A stretch of DNA of 64,000 nucleotides from Beroe forskalii (taxonomy: Eukaryota; Ctenophora; Nuda; Beroida; Beroidae): assembly GCA_011033025.1 (NCBI GenBank), contig WFMF01000251.1, positions 186,001 to 250,000 on the forward strand. Reading direction: 5' to 3'. Shown piece by piece: positions 10,747 through 23,275 of the stretch (position 1 is its first letter; every line of letters begins with the position of its first letter). The notes beneath the pieces were generated by a model. That model saw nothing but the letters and a program-made list of their open reading frames with translations, did not search any database and was not told the origin of the DNA. The translations under genes and the position numbers were made by a program.

Positions 10747-13700
10747 ATGGGCCAGGAAGAAGAAGAGGATTCGTTTGACGAGAGCTATGTTTACGAGGAG
10801 TTTTCTGGGATTAGATCATCATTCGAACAACTTATCGACAGGTTTGGTCTAACTTTTCCATAAACTTTTCATTATTGATGACAGGTTTGACCGCATTTTG
10901 TGTGGCTAATTTGAGATTGAGCTTAGGCTGTGAAAATAATCATTGATTAATGGCATCAGCTGAGCGACCAATTCTGAATAATGACATATTAAGAAGATCA
11001 TAATCTATAATGAATACTTCATCCAAATTCAGGTTGAAATTGACATGAAAAATTTGTCGAAACATCCCTAACATGACGGTGTTTTATTTTGTCTTAGAAC
11101 ACGTGATCATTTTCCCATTTTCAGCCACGGTTACGAAGCTATCGAAGGCACCATGAGACGTGTTGTTAAAGTTCTCAGTAAGTTTGAGGCTCTCATCTTC
11201 TCCCGACGGCAGGCAACCATTCAACTTGCTAATGCGCAGCTAACGCTAGAAGAAGTGAGTTTAAACAATGATTAATGATTAGTGATCACTGATTAGTGAT
11301 CAGTGATCAGTGTCGACATATTTTCCTGTTGACAGTTGCACCTTGCGTCGTATTTCATTGATCTCTTGATGAAAATATGAAAATTATCACATTTACCAAC
11401 TTAGAACTTGATAAGAACATTTCAGGAGAAAGAAGCAAGTGCACAAAAAGATCAGACCGCGAAACAGAAAATAAGAGCTCTTGAGGTAGGTTTGCGTTCT
11501 CATATTTTAGTAATTTTACTCGTGACTTAAAACTTAATGATGACACCACGCGTCATCAAGCAACGTATCTGCCTTGGATTTGATTGAAACCCCCTGGCAG
11601 ATTGCTTCTTTTAACGGGTGAAAAAATAAATTCATTCATACATGATGATAGGAAGACCCATGCTGATTACTAAACCCTCTTAATTAATCAGGAGCAAAAT
11701 GCCCGGATATCTGAAAGGAACAATGAACTTCAGAAGAAGCTAAGAGAATTCCAGTCCTCACGGAATTCAGAGGTGTTTGGCATTTAATTATGCTAAATTA
11801 ATTTCCATAATTCAGTGATTATTTACACTTTTACAGATTGTCAATGATAAAAACCACTAGGGCCCAGTTGTACCATTTGTCCTCTTTAGTGAATCATGCA
11901 AAAGAAATATAGGTACGTAGGTACTTGAAAGAGTGAGGTCTCCTAAATTGGCTGCTATATTTTCTCCGATTTTCCCAACACGCTGACTCCTTACTAATAC
12001 TTTAATTAGGCATAGCGCAGGGTTTTTCACAATTTTCTTGCAGCATTTCAATATCTCATCTTCGCAGGAAAATCCCGTGGTATCCGGTCAGGATACATCC
12101 GAAGTGTTGGAGAAGCTGAATAACGTTATCGCTACACAAACTAAAACCCTGAATGAACTGAGAGATGAATACGAGGAGTTGAGTGCTGTAAGTAACTGTT
12201 ATGCCCCCTTAAGTTCTTCTTTTGTAACCTTCAGGATTTCAAAAGCCCCCAAGAAACCTCTTGCATTTCTTGACCAGTTGGCCCCCACTAAGATTTTCTC
12301 TACAATTTTAGAAGATAAGTTCAAATGTAGCACAAAGCTCGGTTCATAGTCGTTTCAATTTTTTAATCCCTACTTCGTACAAGTGTCTAACGCCATATAT
12401 TCTATTCAGCACAACACCAGGCAGTCAGCTCTGATCCTAAAACTAAAGGCTGGTCTTCAAGAAAGCGTACACAGTCATCGGGCTCTTAAAGCCAGGAACG
12501 ATAGACTGGTGAATGAAAAGGCGGCCTTGGAGGCGAAACTCGCCGCTTTTGGGGTAAGCTGCTTTTGGGGTAAGCTGCTTTTGGGGTAAGCTGCATTTGA
12601 AGTAAGCCGCTTTCGGGGTTACACGCTTTTTGAGTTACACGCTTCTGGGGGAAAGAGACAATCTTCTAACTTTCTGAATTTTCTTGTTGCTGTAGAATTA
12701 CCGACATGACGAGATTATTGCTCCCATTGACCCACTATCCTGCCCCAGCAACACTGTAATAATGTAATAGAGTCCGTTTATTGTGACGTTTAATGTTAGA
12801 GCACGTGTAAATGTTTATACCTACTGTGGGAATGTCGCAAAACACTGCGAAAGTTAATCTTACTTTTACTACCGACGGTCAAAATGGAAGGCGCGGAACT
12901 TTATTTTGAAATATTAGCTTTGTGATCGATAACCCATTTCGAATGCACTTACCGCGCGCGCATTTTGTGCTTTCAGTTTGAAGCGTGGGAAAATTCTTGA
13001 ATTGGACACAAATTACGAATTCCACTCTCTTTTTATGCTTTTAAGACACCTCTCATCAATTATTCATTACTTCAGGCTGTTGAAATTGAGACTGGCACTG
13101 AAAATATTGGGTCTCAGAGGAAACCATCGACTGCTGAGGTATGTACGGTGTCAAGATTATTCGTCCTTCCTTATTAGCATTTTAGTGCAATGCGGAGCTG
13201 TTCATGAAGTGTAGGTGCAAAATTTAAGCAATCTTAGACCCCTCACCCTTTTGCACAATCTAATTTTCACTACCTCCTACAGAGTTCAGTGGAAGATCCA
13301 GACATCCAGCAGGCTCGATTGGAATACCAGAAATCTGCTTCGCAGGTTTGAGATCATTTACCCTAAGTTTTATGCAGCTAAGAGCATGATTGATTATCAT
13401 GCCCAATAATTCTGAACATCTAAATCTTGGGGGTTCGAAAATATAGGATTTTTTCGTGAAATTCTCAAATCCAAAGTCTTATCTGTATATATGAAACAAA
13501 TACTGAATATCGATTTTATGATCCAATGCAGGTGATCAGGGATATGTTGAGCGGCGAAAGTCCAGTATCAGGCCGGAAACACAGTGTGGTTAACAAGTGT
13601 AGGTGTGAGGAAAGTGGGTTCAAGTTTACTGTGGATGAGATGACCATGCTACTTAATGAGAGGTATGTTCGTTTGTGTTGGTTTTTATTATCTGCATTTG

Positions 13701-14164
13701 TTTAGTTTATTTTTGTTCAATTTGCTTTGAAGTTCGTCTGTTTTCTGTTTTGGGGCGCTCAGTTTTGATTGATAGTCAATCAAAAGTTAGCACCGCATTG
13801 ACAGCAAGGAAAAGCATAATACGCCGCAATTAGACACAATAGTCAAGTTTCTTCGTCCTAGGAATATCACGAAGGAAAAGTTGCTTGTTGCGGAGGAGGA
13901 ATTATCGTACTTTCGTCTTGAGCAAGGTAAGGAAACTTTATCAAAATATTCATGTAGCTATTTGTTCTCATATTACTTGATTGATGAAAGGACGTTAAGA
14001 ATCGGCTTTTAAACTTATGACGGGTTTTTAACTTTTAAAAACTAGGTGGAGACGATATAGTCACTGAAGAGGGCTTTGCTCTGTTGGATCCTCCTCCACC
14101 TACCCCCAGCCCCATCACCAAATCTCTGTTCGATCAACTCTCACCACTCGATGAGAACACGTGA
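10747..14164 (+). CDS. RILP-like Rab effector (RH1/RH2 coiled-coil protein)
   Basis: Twelve exons join in phase into 376 codons: 10747-10841, 11125-11254, 11426-11485, 11692-11772, 12068-12187, 12410-12553, 12696-12755, 13076-13138, 13283-13345, 13532-13662, 13862-13926 and 14046-14164. An N-terminal RH1-type segment (VYEEFSGIRSSFEQLID then EAIEGTMRRVVKVLSKFEAL) is followed by long coiled coil. A C-terminal RH2-type helix (FTVDEMTMLLNERN, EEELSYF) and a Pro-rich tail complete it. This layout and length match RILP/RILPL proteins, which bind GTP-loaded Rabs (Rab7, Rab8/10 classes) to control lysosome or cilium traffic. JIP3/4 share RH1 and RH2 but are far longer. The exon at 12696-12755 is the least certain, though it fits phase 0. 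The donor of exon 6 lies in a tandem duplication. Confidence 0.85.
12541..12610 (+). repeat. tandemly triplicated 5' splice site (17-bp unit)
   Basis: The end of RILP-like exon 6 and its donor (gcttttggg|gtaagct) are repeated three times at 17-bp spacing, then fade into diverged copies. Each of the first three copies has an intact GTAAGC donor. Use of the second copy would add 17 nt and shift the frame. Confidence 0.8.
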
Positions 14165-14940
14165 CTCAGTCACGTGGTATTTGGAAAGTCACGTGAAATT
14201 TATATCGTGTGATTGTCACGTTGAAACAAAATATTTTTCTCGTTTAATCATAAACTATGACTGGTCAAATCATCAATTAATGAAATAAGTCTGACGATGT
14301 TATTATCTGTAATTGTCCCTTTTTTTGTTTGTATACCAATATTTAATTACTTTTCGTGAAATTTTTGTTCATTTGATGACAAAAATATTTATTTAGATCT
14401 TTATTTTTGGGTATAAAACTGTATTAAGTGAGGACTGTATTTAGTGAGGGATTCAACTTCATAATCATCATTTTCATGTTTTTATGTTGCTGATTTTCAA
14501 ACTTTGTATAGATGTTTCAAATTTGCTTTGTAAGTGTTGTATTATGTTTTATTTAAATGATTTTTAGGAAATTGATAAGGATGTTGAACTCAGTGATTAT
14601 TTTCATTTTAAAACAAAAATTAGCTTTTGAAAATCACATTTGTTTTCATCAAAAATACTTGAAAACATTTCTCTTTTTAATCGGAATGTAATTAGGGTTA
14701 ACTGTAAATCATAAATCGAAATTCAATATTTTCTTATTTTGGGTGTCCTCATTCGACTTTGATTTCAACATTTGATTATTACCATGTCGATTTTCAGTTC
14801 TTTATCCATACTGCTAGTTTCAACATATTCGTTATGCCACTGCTACTCTGATTCTCTAATCTTACAATCTTTCACTCAACATTGTTTCTCAAGACTGATT
14901 TTGAAGTTTCCATTGATGTCCTTAGACCTAATGCCCCATT
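14165..14940. other. intergenic, convergent 3' ends
   Basis: AT-rich 3' flank of the RILP-like gene. No open frame or family is recognised. It probably holds that gene's 3' UTR. Confidence 0.5.
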
Positions 14941-15470
14941 AGATAATTAGATAGATAATTAGATAGCCCTGATGCCACTTTATGGCACACCAAATAGTTC
15001 CCACCGCTGTCCTGGCACCCTGATGCCACCTTGAATAGTTCCAATTGCTGTCCTGAAACTTAAATAGTTCTCTTTTAATCGGATGCCACATTAGGGACTG
15101 TTAAATGCCAAAATTCAATGCCTTTGCCATTTTAGTTCCCACCGCCGTTTGATACCAACCTGATGCCACTTTATTTATCCATACTGCCGTGATGCCCTGA
15201 TGCCACTTTATATAGTTCCTACCGTCCTGTTGCAAGACTGAGTTTGTTTTCATTGATGTCCTGAGACCTTATGCCACATTAAATGCCACATTAGATGATT
15301 AAATAGTTCCCACTGCCGTCCTGATGCCACTTTAAATAGTTCCCACTGCCGTCCTGATGCCACTTTAAATAGTTCCCACCGCTGTCCTGATGCCACTAGA
15401 ATATCTGATGCCACTTTATATAGTTCCCACTGCTGTCCTGATGCCACTAAGCTGCATGTGCAGAGCTGGT
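14940..15470. repeat. minisatellite (atgccactttaaatagttcccac...gctgtcctg, about 34 bp)
   Basis: Degenerate tandem copies of a unit that reads tgatgccactttaaatag then ttcccaccgctgtcc on +. Spacing is about 34 bp where best preserved, at 15300-15445. The array runs into the last coding exon of the LRR gene and supplies its stop codon. Confidence 0.8.
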
Positions 15471-18400
15471 TTGCCCGACTGAACACTGAACAGTTTCCTC
15501 TGGAAGTACTCTCTGATGCATCCCATCCCAGCACCTAAAGGGGAAGATGGTTGTCATTTTTTTGAATAATCCTGGCTCATTAAATATCTCCTCAAGTTTA
15601 GCCTACCTATTTGGTTTCTTAAAACATTTCCTTGTGTTTACCTATGATTTCCGGGTTCGGATCCTCAAGAGGGTTATTGTCACATTCAATCACAGATACT
15701 CGAGGTAGCCGTACTATTTCAGAGGGCAGGGCCGTGACTCCATTGTCAGCGAACCTTAACTCCTGGAATTGATTCAGGATTTCAAAAATTTAGATTCCCA
15801 GATTATTGATTTGGAATAAAAATTTGGAAATTTATATTTTTAGTTTCTAATATCATTAAGTTTCTTTAAATCTGAGTATTGGAATCATTGTGGCACGCTT
15901 ACCGAAAGGTTGTTCATCCCGTAGATTGTGTTTGGAAGCTTGTCAAACGTGTTGTTGTTCAGAATCAGTGTCTGAAATGGATTTGGTATAGGTCAGGGAT
16001 GAAGTAATAGTCATGATAGTGATCTTTTCCGTAACGCCAAATCCATGGGAAGAAGCTTACTTGTGACATTCTTTATATTAATGCTTTTTGACCTTCATCT
16101 TACACGCAATTCTAGATAATTCTGGAAAATTCCATGATTATATTCTCCCACCTGAACATTACACAGCTTCCCCATTTCATCAGGCAGCACTGAGATATGG
16201 CAGTTTCCTATATCTATGTAGTGGAGAGATGCAGTGTCACAGAGGGGCTGGGGGAACTCCCGGAATTGGTTGTAGGAAAGGTCTATAATCCGGAGTTTCT
16301 TGAGTTTGGGAAGGTTGACGGGCATCGTACGCAGGTTGTTTCTTTCACGTTCAACAGCTGAGGAGACGTGGATTTTGGTAATGGGAAGTGATAAAGAGAT
16401 GTTAAAGTTTTAAGCTTTAGCTGTTTTGGTCTGAGGATAAGATTATCAGTTGCCTCATCATCATGGTTCACAAATATTCGTCGACAAGTTGTTACAAGAG
16501 AGCTAGATACCTGAATGTTGGTCAGCTCACAGATCTGTTCGGGAAGTTCCTTCAGCCCGTTTCCTGCGCACTGTAACTCCCGCATGTTCTTCAACTGGAA
16601 TATCTCTCGCGGGAACACCTGAGGAAATCACGTGTTATTAGTCTGGTGCGAGTTTTTCATAAGCAATGCAATGTTGAATTGGTTGCAAATTTCCGAGAAT
16701 ACCGAAAAAGTATTTTCGGAAACGGCTGTTATAGTTGTTGAATAAGAGGCGTTTGATAACGAATTTTCATCTTTTAGTCGTTTGAAGTGTTGTTTTTGTC
16801 ATCTTCATCCTATATAATCCTAACCGAGAGACTGTTGTTGCTGATGTTGAGTGTTCTGAGGTTGTACAACCACTCAAAAGTCTCCGGGAGTTTGAACAGG
16901 TCCAGTTTGTTGATGCTCAGATCCCGCATGCCGTACAGTTGTCCAATGCTGTCTGGCAGAACATTGAACCTGCGGAAAATAGTGGGTAATTGATTGATAA
17001 TTCAAGTTAAATTTTGGACAAAAGTCAAAATCTTTCACTGCATTTGCATTAACCCTCACAAAATTTTACTTTAAATTTGTCCGGACTGATGATATAAGCC
17101 ATGATGACTGAAATGAGTGCTGCGGACTCATTTCATCTGATGATCATTGCTCACTAACTTGTTCTCCCCGCATCTCAGATCGTCTAACTCCGCAGCCAGG
17201 GGGAGAGCATCCGGGAAGTTCTCAATTTCGTTGCCCTCGATCCAAAACCTGTCCAGCACCTGCAGCTGACCTGCAACCAAATAGTTTTTGCTTTGGTGTC
17301 TCGACCTTTTGGGGCGCAGCGTGTTGCGCAACGCCTGGGTACTTTTTTAAGCGCGTTGCAAGTACTTTGATATTAAGAGTTCTTTAATATTGAAAGTTCT
17401 TTAATATTAAAAGTTCTTTAATATTGAAAGTTCTTTAATAGTCAGGTCAAATTTTCCAGTATTTACCTATGTCATCGGTGACCTCTGTTATCTGATTGAA
17501 ACTGAAACTCAGCATCCTCAGTGACTTCATCTTCGGTATACAGTTAGGAATGAACTTGAAGGAGTTGTTTTCCAGTCCTAGGACCTGAGAATAGGGTTTA
17601 CGACACGGTTGAAATTACTTGGACCTTGACTAAAGCGGTTTATTTTAATCCAGGTCTCTGAGATATTGGAAGTTTTCAATAGATTATTTCATTGTATTCC
17701 TTATTTGCATAAATTCATAATGATCTACTTTAACTTTTGAAATATTTTATAAAACATTAACTAAAATCACCTCCAAGGTAGAAATGGCCTCCATGGACTT
17801 GGGCAGACCCCGCAGTTTGTTCTTGCTGGCTATCAGAATAACGAGACTCATGAACTCCCCCATCGTGTCAGGTAGAGACTTTAACTCGTTTCCGTGGATA
17901 TTGAATATCTGGGAACTGGGGTGTGATGCAGTTGAAAATATGTAATCATAACCCTTAACTAGTTAACTCTGGGCTATTGGCATTATCATGCTTATCAAAA
18001 TATGAATTTCGTTCTGTAGCCCCGATTTTTTGGCAATCTGGCATTGTCCAGATCTGGTTTTGCTGAATAAGCTGTAACCAAATCACTAACCTCTAAACCC
18101 TCCATGAGGGGCATATCATCAGGTAGCTTCTCAATCTTGTTATTCCTCACAGACAGTCTCCTGATACAGTGACACCGTGACATAAAGTCTGGGATCTCTG
18201 TCAGCAGATTACCGTCCAGATACAGGGTTCGGAGACTACCTAGCTGCTCTATCTCCTTGGGGATTGTACGGATCTTGTGGGGATTGCAATGGTGAGTTTC
18301 TTCCATCTTACTTTCATGGGGTGCGAAAGTATGGAGAATTTTAGAAAAATCACCAAATAGTCTTTTCTGGAAAGTAGCCTAGAACAGGGCCCGACAAAAA

Positions 18401-21400
18401 GAGTCCTCTTGAAATTGGAGATTTTCAATTTTCCGAAAATTCCTCATCAGACTATCAAAATTCTTCATCAGAGTTAAATCAAAAGTGTTTACTTGTTTTT
18501 AGCCATGCTGAGACACTCAATATGTCGCAGGTTTACAATAGATGTGGGGATCTCCTCCAGTTTGTTACCACTCATATCCAACACCTGTTGGATAGTTTAA
18601 GGATTACTAGGTTGTATCAGACTGGGGCGTATCAGGCGGCAAAACCTGGGTGGATCAGGTGCTAAGTTTGGATGGATCAGGAGGTGCCGATAAGGACAGG
18701 CGCCAATTTAATGAAAATGTAAGTGTAGGCTGTTTGTAAAGAAAATCAAGAATCATCTCAGAGATTTCAATGTCCATCTATGTCTTTCAAACAATGTATT
18801 TTCACCTTAGTATCTATATTATAAAAGAATAATATACCCTAAAAAGCTTATTAAAACACATAATTCCCCTGTATTTATAACAAATCTCACCCTCAGGAAG
18901 GGAAGCTTGTACAGCTGGCTGGGCATCTTGGAGAAGGTGTTACCGTACAGCTTACCATGAGATAAAACCTTGCCTGAAATGAGAAGCAGATGATATGAAA
19001 AAAGGATGAGATAGGACCTTACCTGGAGAAAGCAGATGATCGAAAAAGTTAGATGAGATAGAACCTTACCTGAAATGAGAAGCAGATGATCAGAAAAAGC
19101 TAAAGGGATGATTGATTCAAGGATATGAAGTCTGAAATGGGATTGATCAAAAAAGGAAGATGGACCCTTGCCTGAAAAGAGAATTTAGATGATCAAAAAA
19201 AGGATTAGATGTTAGAACTTTCCCTGAAATGAGAAGTAGATGATCAGAAAAAGGATTAGATGTTAGAACCTTGCCTGAAATGAGAAGCAGATGATCAGAA
19301 AAAAGGATTAGATGTTAGGACCTTGCCTGAAATGAGAAGCAGATGATGATCAGAGAAAGCTGAAAAAGGGATGATTGGTTCAAGGATGAAGTTCATAATT
19401 GAAGGGAAGATGGACGGAAGAATAGAATGTTGGAGGATCAAGAATTTTGAGGTTAGGATATTTTTTAGTTAAACGCACACCTATTTGATGTCAATTTAGA
19501 AGTCATTACACCATTGACCAATGACCAGGTGCGTGATGTACACAATTGAGGTACAATAATGGCCATGATAATTGCGAAGGAAGAATACGATTTGGGTACT
19601 AATTTACATTTTGCTCAGATCATTTGCCGGGCTGGAGCCCTGTTACATAAATTACAAAATCTAGAGCTCTGAGCTCATACAAAATTTAGATCTACACAAA
19701 ATATCTAGAGCTCCATACTCTCTTTTTTCTCTGTTCATACGGTCTGTTTATATCCTTGACACATCACAATTAGACAACTCACAATGAACATACATTGATG
19801 ACGTCACAATAGCTCTACCAATGAAAATTGACATCTCCATAGATAACGTCACAATATAGCTATATATGAATCTATGAATGAAGGCATGACATCATACCAC
19901 AATTATAAGTTATGAGAAGATGAATATTAAGTATGAGGTAAGAAGACAGCATACAATACATCATTAGTGTATAGGTAGACTACCACTGGACTGCCGATAT
20001 AGACACATTTAGAAGAGAGCTTAGTCTTAGTACATCAGATAGTCTGATAGCTAACGTAGGACTAGCGTGGTCTTAGTACATCAAATAGTCTGATAGCTAA
20101 CGTAACGTAGGTCACATTGCTAGCTTAGTATTAGTACAGCAGATCTAGTCTGATTGCTAACGTAGGACTAGCTCAGTATTTACTCGGTATCAAATATTAG
20201 TACAGGCTTACAGGGCAGGAAATTGGCCGGCTCAGCATTTACTCAGTAGTCACTAATTATTTGAGTATTCGTTCAGCTTTATTCAGTTGTCATTCTTTAT
20301 TCAGTTAAAGGAGCTTTTTCTATCAGCTGTAGGTACTCTCTTTGTATTTAGTTATTTGCACAGTATTTACACGGCATTCACTCAGTATTGTACTGCGATA
20401 TCGTCATGTTGGAAGCTGTCACTTTAAAGAATTCATACCGTATCTTCGTAACTTGAAGCTGTCACTTATTACATACCCTGTCACTTAGCTTATTAGATAA
20501 TTAAGATTCCTTTCACTTAAATAATCTAAATTTCTCGTTGATCCCTAAAACCCTGACTCATATCTTAAGTTTTGAGTTCGCCAGACCTCATTAAGTCAGT
20601 ACATAGCAATTTAAATAACGGCTCTTTGTAGGGCAGATTATCCTTGTTTTTTATTGTACTTCAGGGATAACATTCAATTAAACAAGCAATTCACATAGAA
20701 GTAATCTAGAGCAATTATTCTATTTTCATCCTCTGCATTCTGTACTGCTCAGTATAAATTATCATTGCTTTGTCTTGAAGCCATTTATTCTTAGGTAGAG
20801 AAGTAGACAACAAAAGTTTTCTCGTTTTATCTTTTCGTTTGGAAGGTTTCTACTTCAAGTACGCAAATGCCAAATACCCTGTAGGTATGCACTAGCCTTT
20901 GTATTGTAACTATGCTGCATACGGTATACACTATACATTGTATACACTATACAATTAATTGTATAGTGTATGTATTATAAATTGCACATTCTAAGATTTT
21001 TGTACAATTTCCTCCCTTGCCTAAGTAGACTTCTTGTAGATGGATCAGTAGGTCCAGGTGCTCCAAACTTTCCATCTTGTTCCGAGACAAGTCAATCCAC
21101 TGAAAGTAGGTAATCTCTGTCATAAATTATTTGATAAAGTTATACGTAATAAAAACAAAATTTTCACTTGGCAGCGAGGTTCACCACTAATCTCTTGGAA
21201 TGACCTACTCATATCTCCAAATGAAGTTTCCAAAATATCAGGGGTGAACCCCCACCTCTCCTAAACACAGAATTAATACGAAACCGCAATTTGATATGTC
21301 AAACCATGTTGTGCTTTAGGTAAAAGTATGAATTATAAATATGCCATTGCCTAGATGTTTTTTTTCTTTTTTAAATCTTACTCACGGTACACTGTTGCAT

Positions 21401-22984
21401 GTCGGTATTGAAACAGATCTCCTCAGGAATGGTCTTCAGTCCCTTTAAACCCAGATCAATTCCGATCTTACCGTCACTCCGTTCTTTTATCGTTACCTCC
21501 ACCTTTCCTGAAAGCAATGTTCATATAACTCAACATTTAACTTTTCAGGTCGTCTTTGATCAAAATTTATGTCAAAGTGATTTCATTAAAATGGCGTAAT
21601 TTTTCTGATTTTTGTTGCACCATAACTTCTTTCTTTTCTCTTTTTGTACCTGTACGAATTAATAATGAAGGACATGTCTCATTGGAAGCATGCGATTCTT
21701 ATTTAACGACCCTATCCGTTGCATTTTCCTCGAAGCTAACTACATCAAAATTGACTTTTTCCATTTATCAAACTCCTTGGTAACTTACAAGAGTCAATGT
21801 TAAAATTGTGGTTAGCTTTTTGTACGAAAAAAGCCAACGGCATTAGTCGGTATGACCTCATATTGTCTATTAACCATTTCCAGCAATGGTAATATGACGT
21901 TATCATCATTCTCCTCTTCGTAGTCTACAAAGTATACATACAATATATTAGTTAAAAGTTCCTATGGCAACCACTCCAAAATTATGGGTGGAAGAGACTA
22001 ATAATAGGGTAGTTTGAGGTACAGTTGCGATGACGTCATTATCATAGCTCTAAGTGGTATCCTAATGAGTCAGAACCGCCTATTTTTGCATGATATGTGG
22101 AAACCATAACACAAGATCTATGAAATATAGTGCACATTTTATGATGTATCTATATATACATGAAACTGTATCAGAATGTCACAAATCCGGCCCGTAGTTC
22201 TAATGACCATGGCCGGTAAAATACATTATCCTTCTCATACTGTACTGTCAGGTTTTTAATTGTTAGTGTTTTCTTTCCTCACAGAGTTTTATTTCTTTTG
22301 CTAGTAAAGCGTTCCTTTCACTCGTACGAAACTCGTCGCATTGGAACTTTTTAATAGTGTCGATGTCGATCTCCAATGTGTTAAGGACTTCAGAGCAATT
22401 TAAGATTTTGGTTTTTGAACCACTCTAGCATTAAAAACATCAGATTAGCTATGATTAATAATTGTCATACCTTACCCATGGTTGAGTTAAGAGCTGTCCG
22501 GGAAGGTAGTTGCCTGTAGGGCAACAAATCGTTCTTCAGCACAGAGAAATTGTCGAATATGTTCGTTTCCTTCATTCGACACAGCATGTCGTAATGGTCC
22601 ATCTGAGGAGGATTTTGTGTCAATATATCAAAAATGTGCTGCTTTCAGTTTTTTTCTAAGTCAGTTTTTCAATTCTTGTTAAGTTGAATTTTAAATTTTG
22701 TTGTGACAGGAATTTTTTGATTCCTCGCAATACACATATCATTATCTCTATCAGATTCTTTAATTTATGCTTTAATATCTTTAGAATGCTTTATCTTTAA
22801 AATACGTTATCTTTAAAATGCTTCTTAAAATGCTTCAACAACGCATCGAAAGTTCTAGAACTCCCCCATCCTTTATAATAGGTTTACTCTTCAAATCACT
22901 GATCCTCTGCAAGCGTTCCACATGATCCGCCACTTCCATCCTCGGTCTTCTCTGGAAGTTGGGGGCACTTTGTCCACTACCCAT
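15416..22984 (-). CDS. leucine-rich-repeat protein with N-myristoylation signal
   Basis: About 16 exons encode roughly 640 residues. Exons from 5' to 3': 22984 to about 22888, 22602-22476, 21507-21386, 21099-21021, 18973-18891, 18584-18493, 18273-18091, 17908-17771, 17584-17467, 17270-17159, 16969-16825, 16618-16511, 16357-16152, 15971-15903, 15762-15642 and 15534-15416. The N-terminus MGSGQSAPNF fits N-myristoylation (Gly2, Ser6). After a polar region come many SHOC2/Erbin-like LRRs (LRTLYLDGNLLTEIP, LKTLILNNN-type), ending NNPLEDPNPEI and IREYFQRK. A membrane-associated scaffold is inferred; no exact orthologue was recognised. Three joints are imperfect. The exon 1 donor is unclear. The 18493/18273 joint is off by one base. 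A base appears missing near 16340, inside an LRR. The intron after 21021 fits GC-AG. The last exon ends in minisatellite. Confidence 0.8.
18960..19350 (-). repeat. about seven tandem copies of an LRR-gene 3' splice junction
   Basis: On the minus strand the authentic acceptor ctcatttcag|gcaaggt at 18973 is repeated six more times upstream in the same intron, at roughly 50-100 bp spacing. Copies centre near 19022, 19069, 19167, 19218, 19268 and 19321 within a larger unit containing agcagatgatcagaaaa on +. In the copies near 19022 and 19069 the junction reads ag|gtaagg, so acceptor and donor consensus coincide. Confidence 0.75.
20942..20971. repeat. perfect 30-bp palindrome
   Basis: The half-site atacactatacaatt is followed directly by its exact reverse complement. 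It lies in a long intron of the LRR gene, flanked by a partial direct copy (tatacactatacattg). It may be a hairpin or the ends of a tiny inverted-repeat element. Confidence 0.8.
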
Positions 22985-23029
22985 TGCACTGGCTATACGG
23001 AATAGTCAGGGTTATCCGGGGTAAATTCA

Positions 23030-23275
23030 ACAGGGAATAGACAGCAGCTCAACAGCCATTGAAAGATAGAACAGTTGCTGAATTGTCACTTAAAAAAGAC
23101 TGAACAGCCATTGAAATAAGTCTGAACAGATATTGAACAGGCACTGACATGAGACTGAACTAGGGCTGGACAGCCGCTAAACAGCCATTGAACAGGCACT
23201 GAAATGATAGTGAAGTATGACTGAACAGTGAACAGTCATTGAACAGGCACTGAGCCTGTTCAGTAGCTGTTCGGT
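23030..23275. repeat. degenerate tandem repeat (ctgaacagccattgaacagg)
   Basis: Short irregular repeats of a motif like ctgaacagccattgaacagg lie just upstream of the LRR gene start. They do not code. Confidence 0.65.

Noticed and set aside
15250-15534. 94-codon minus frame as a stand-alone gene
   Set aside because: It is the other frame of the LRR terminal exon plus minisatellite; the LRR frame continues IREYF and has a proper acceptor.
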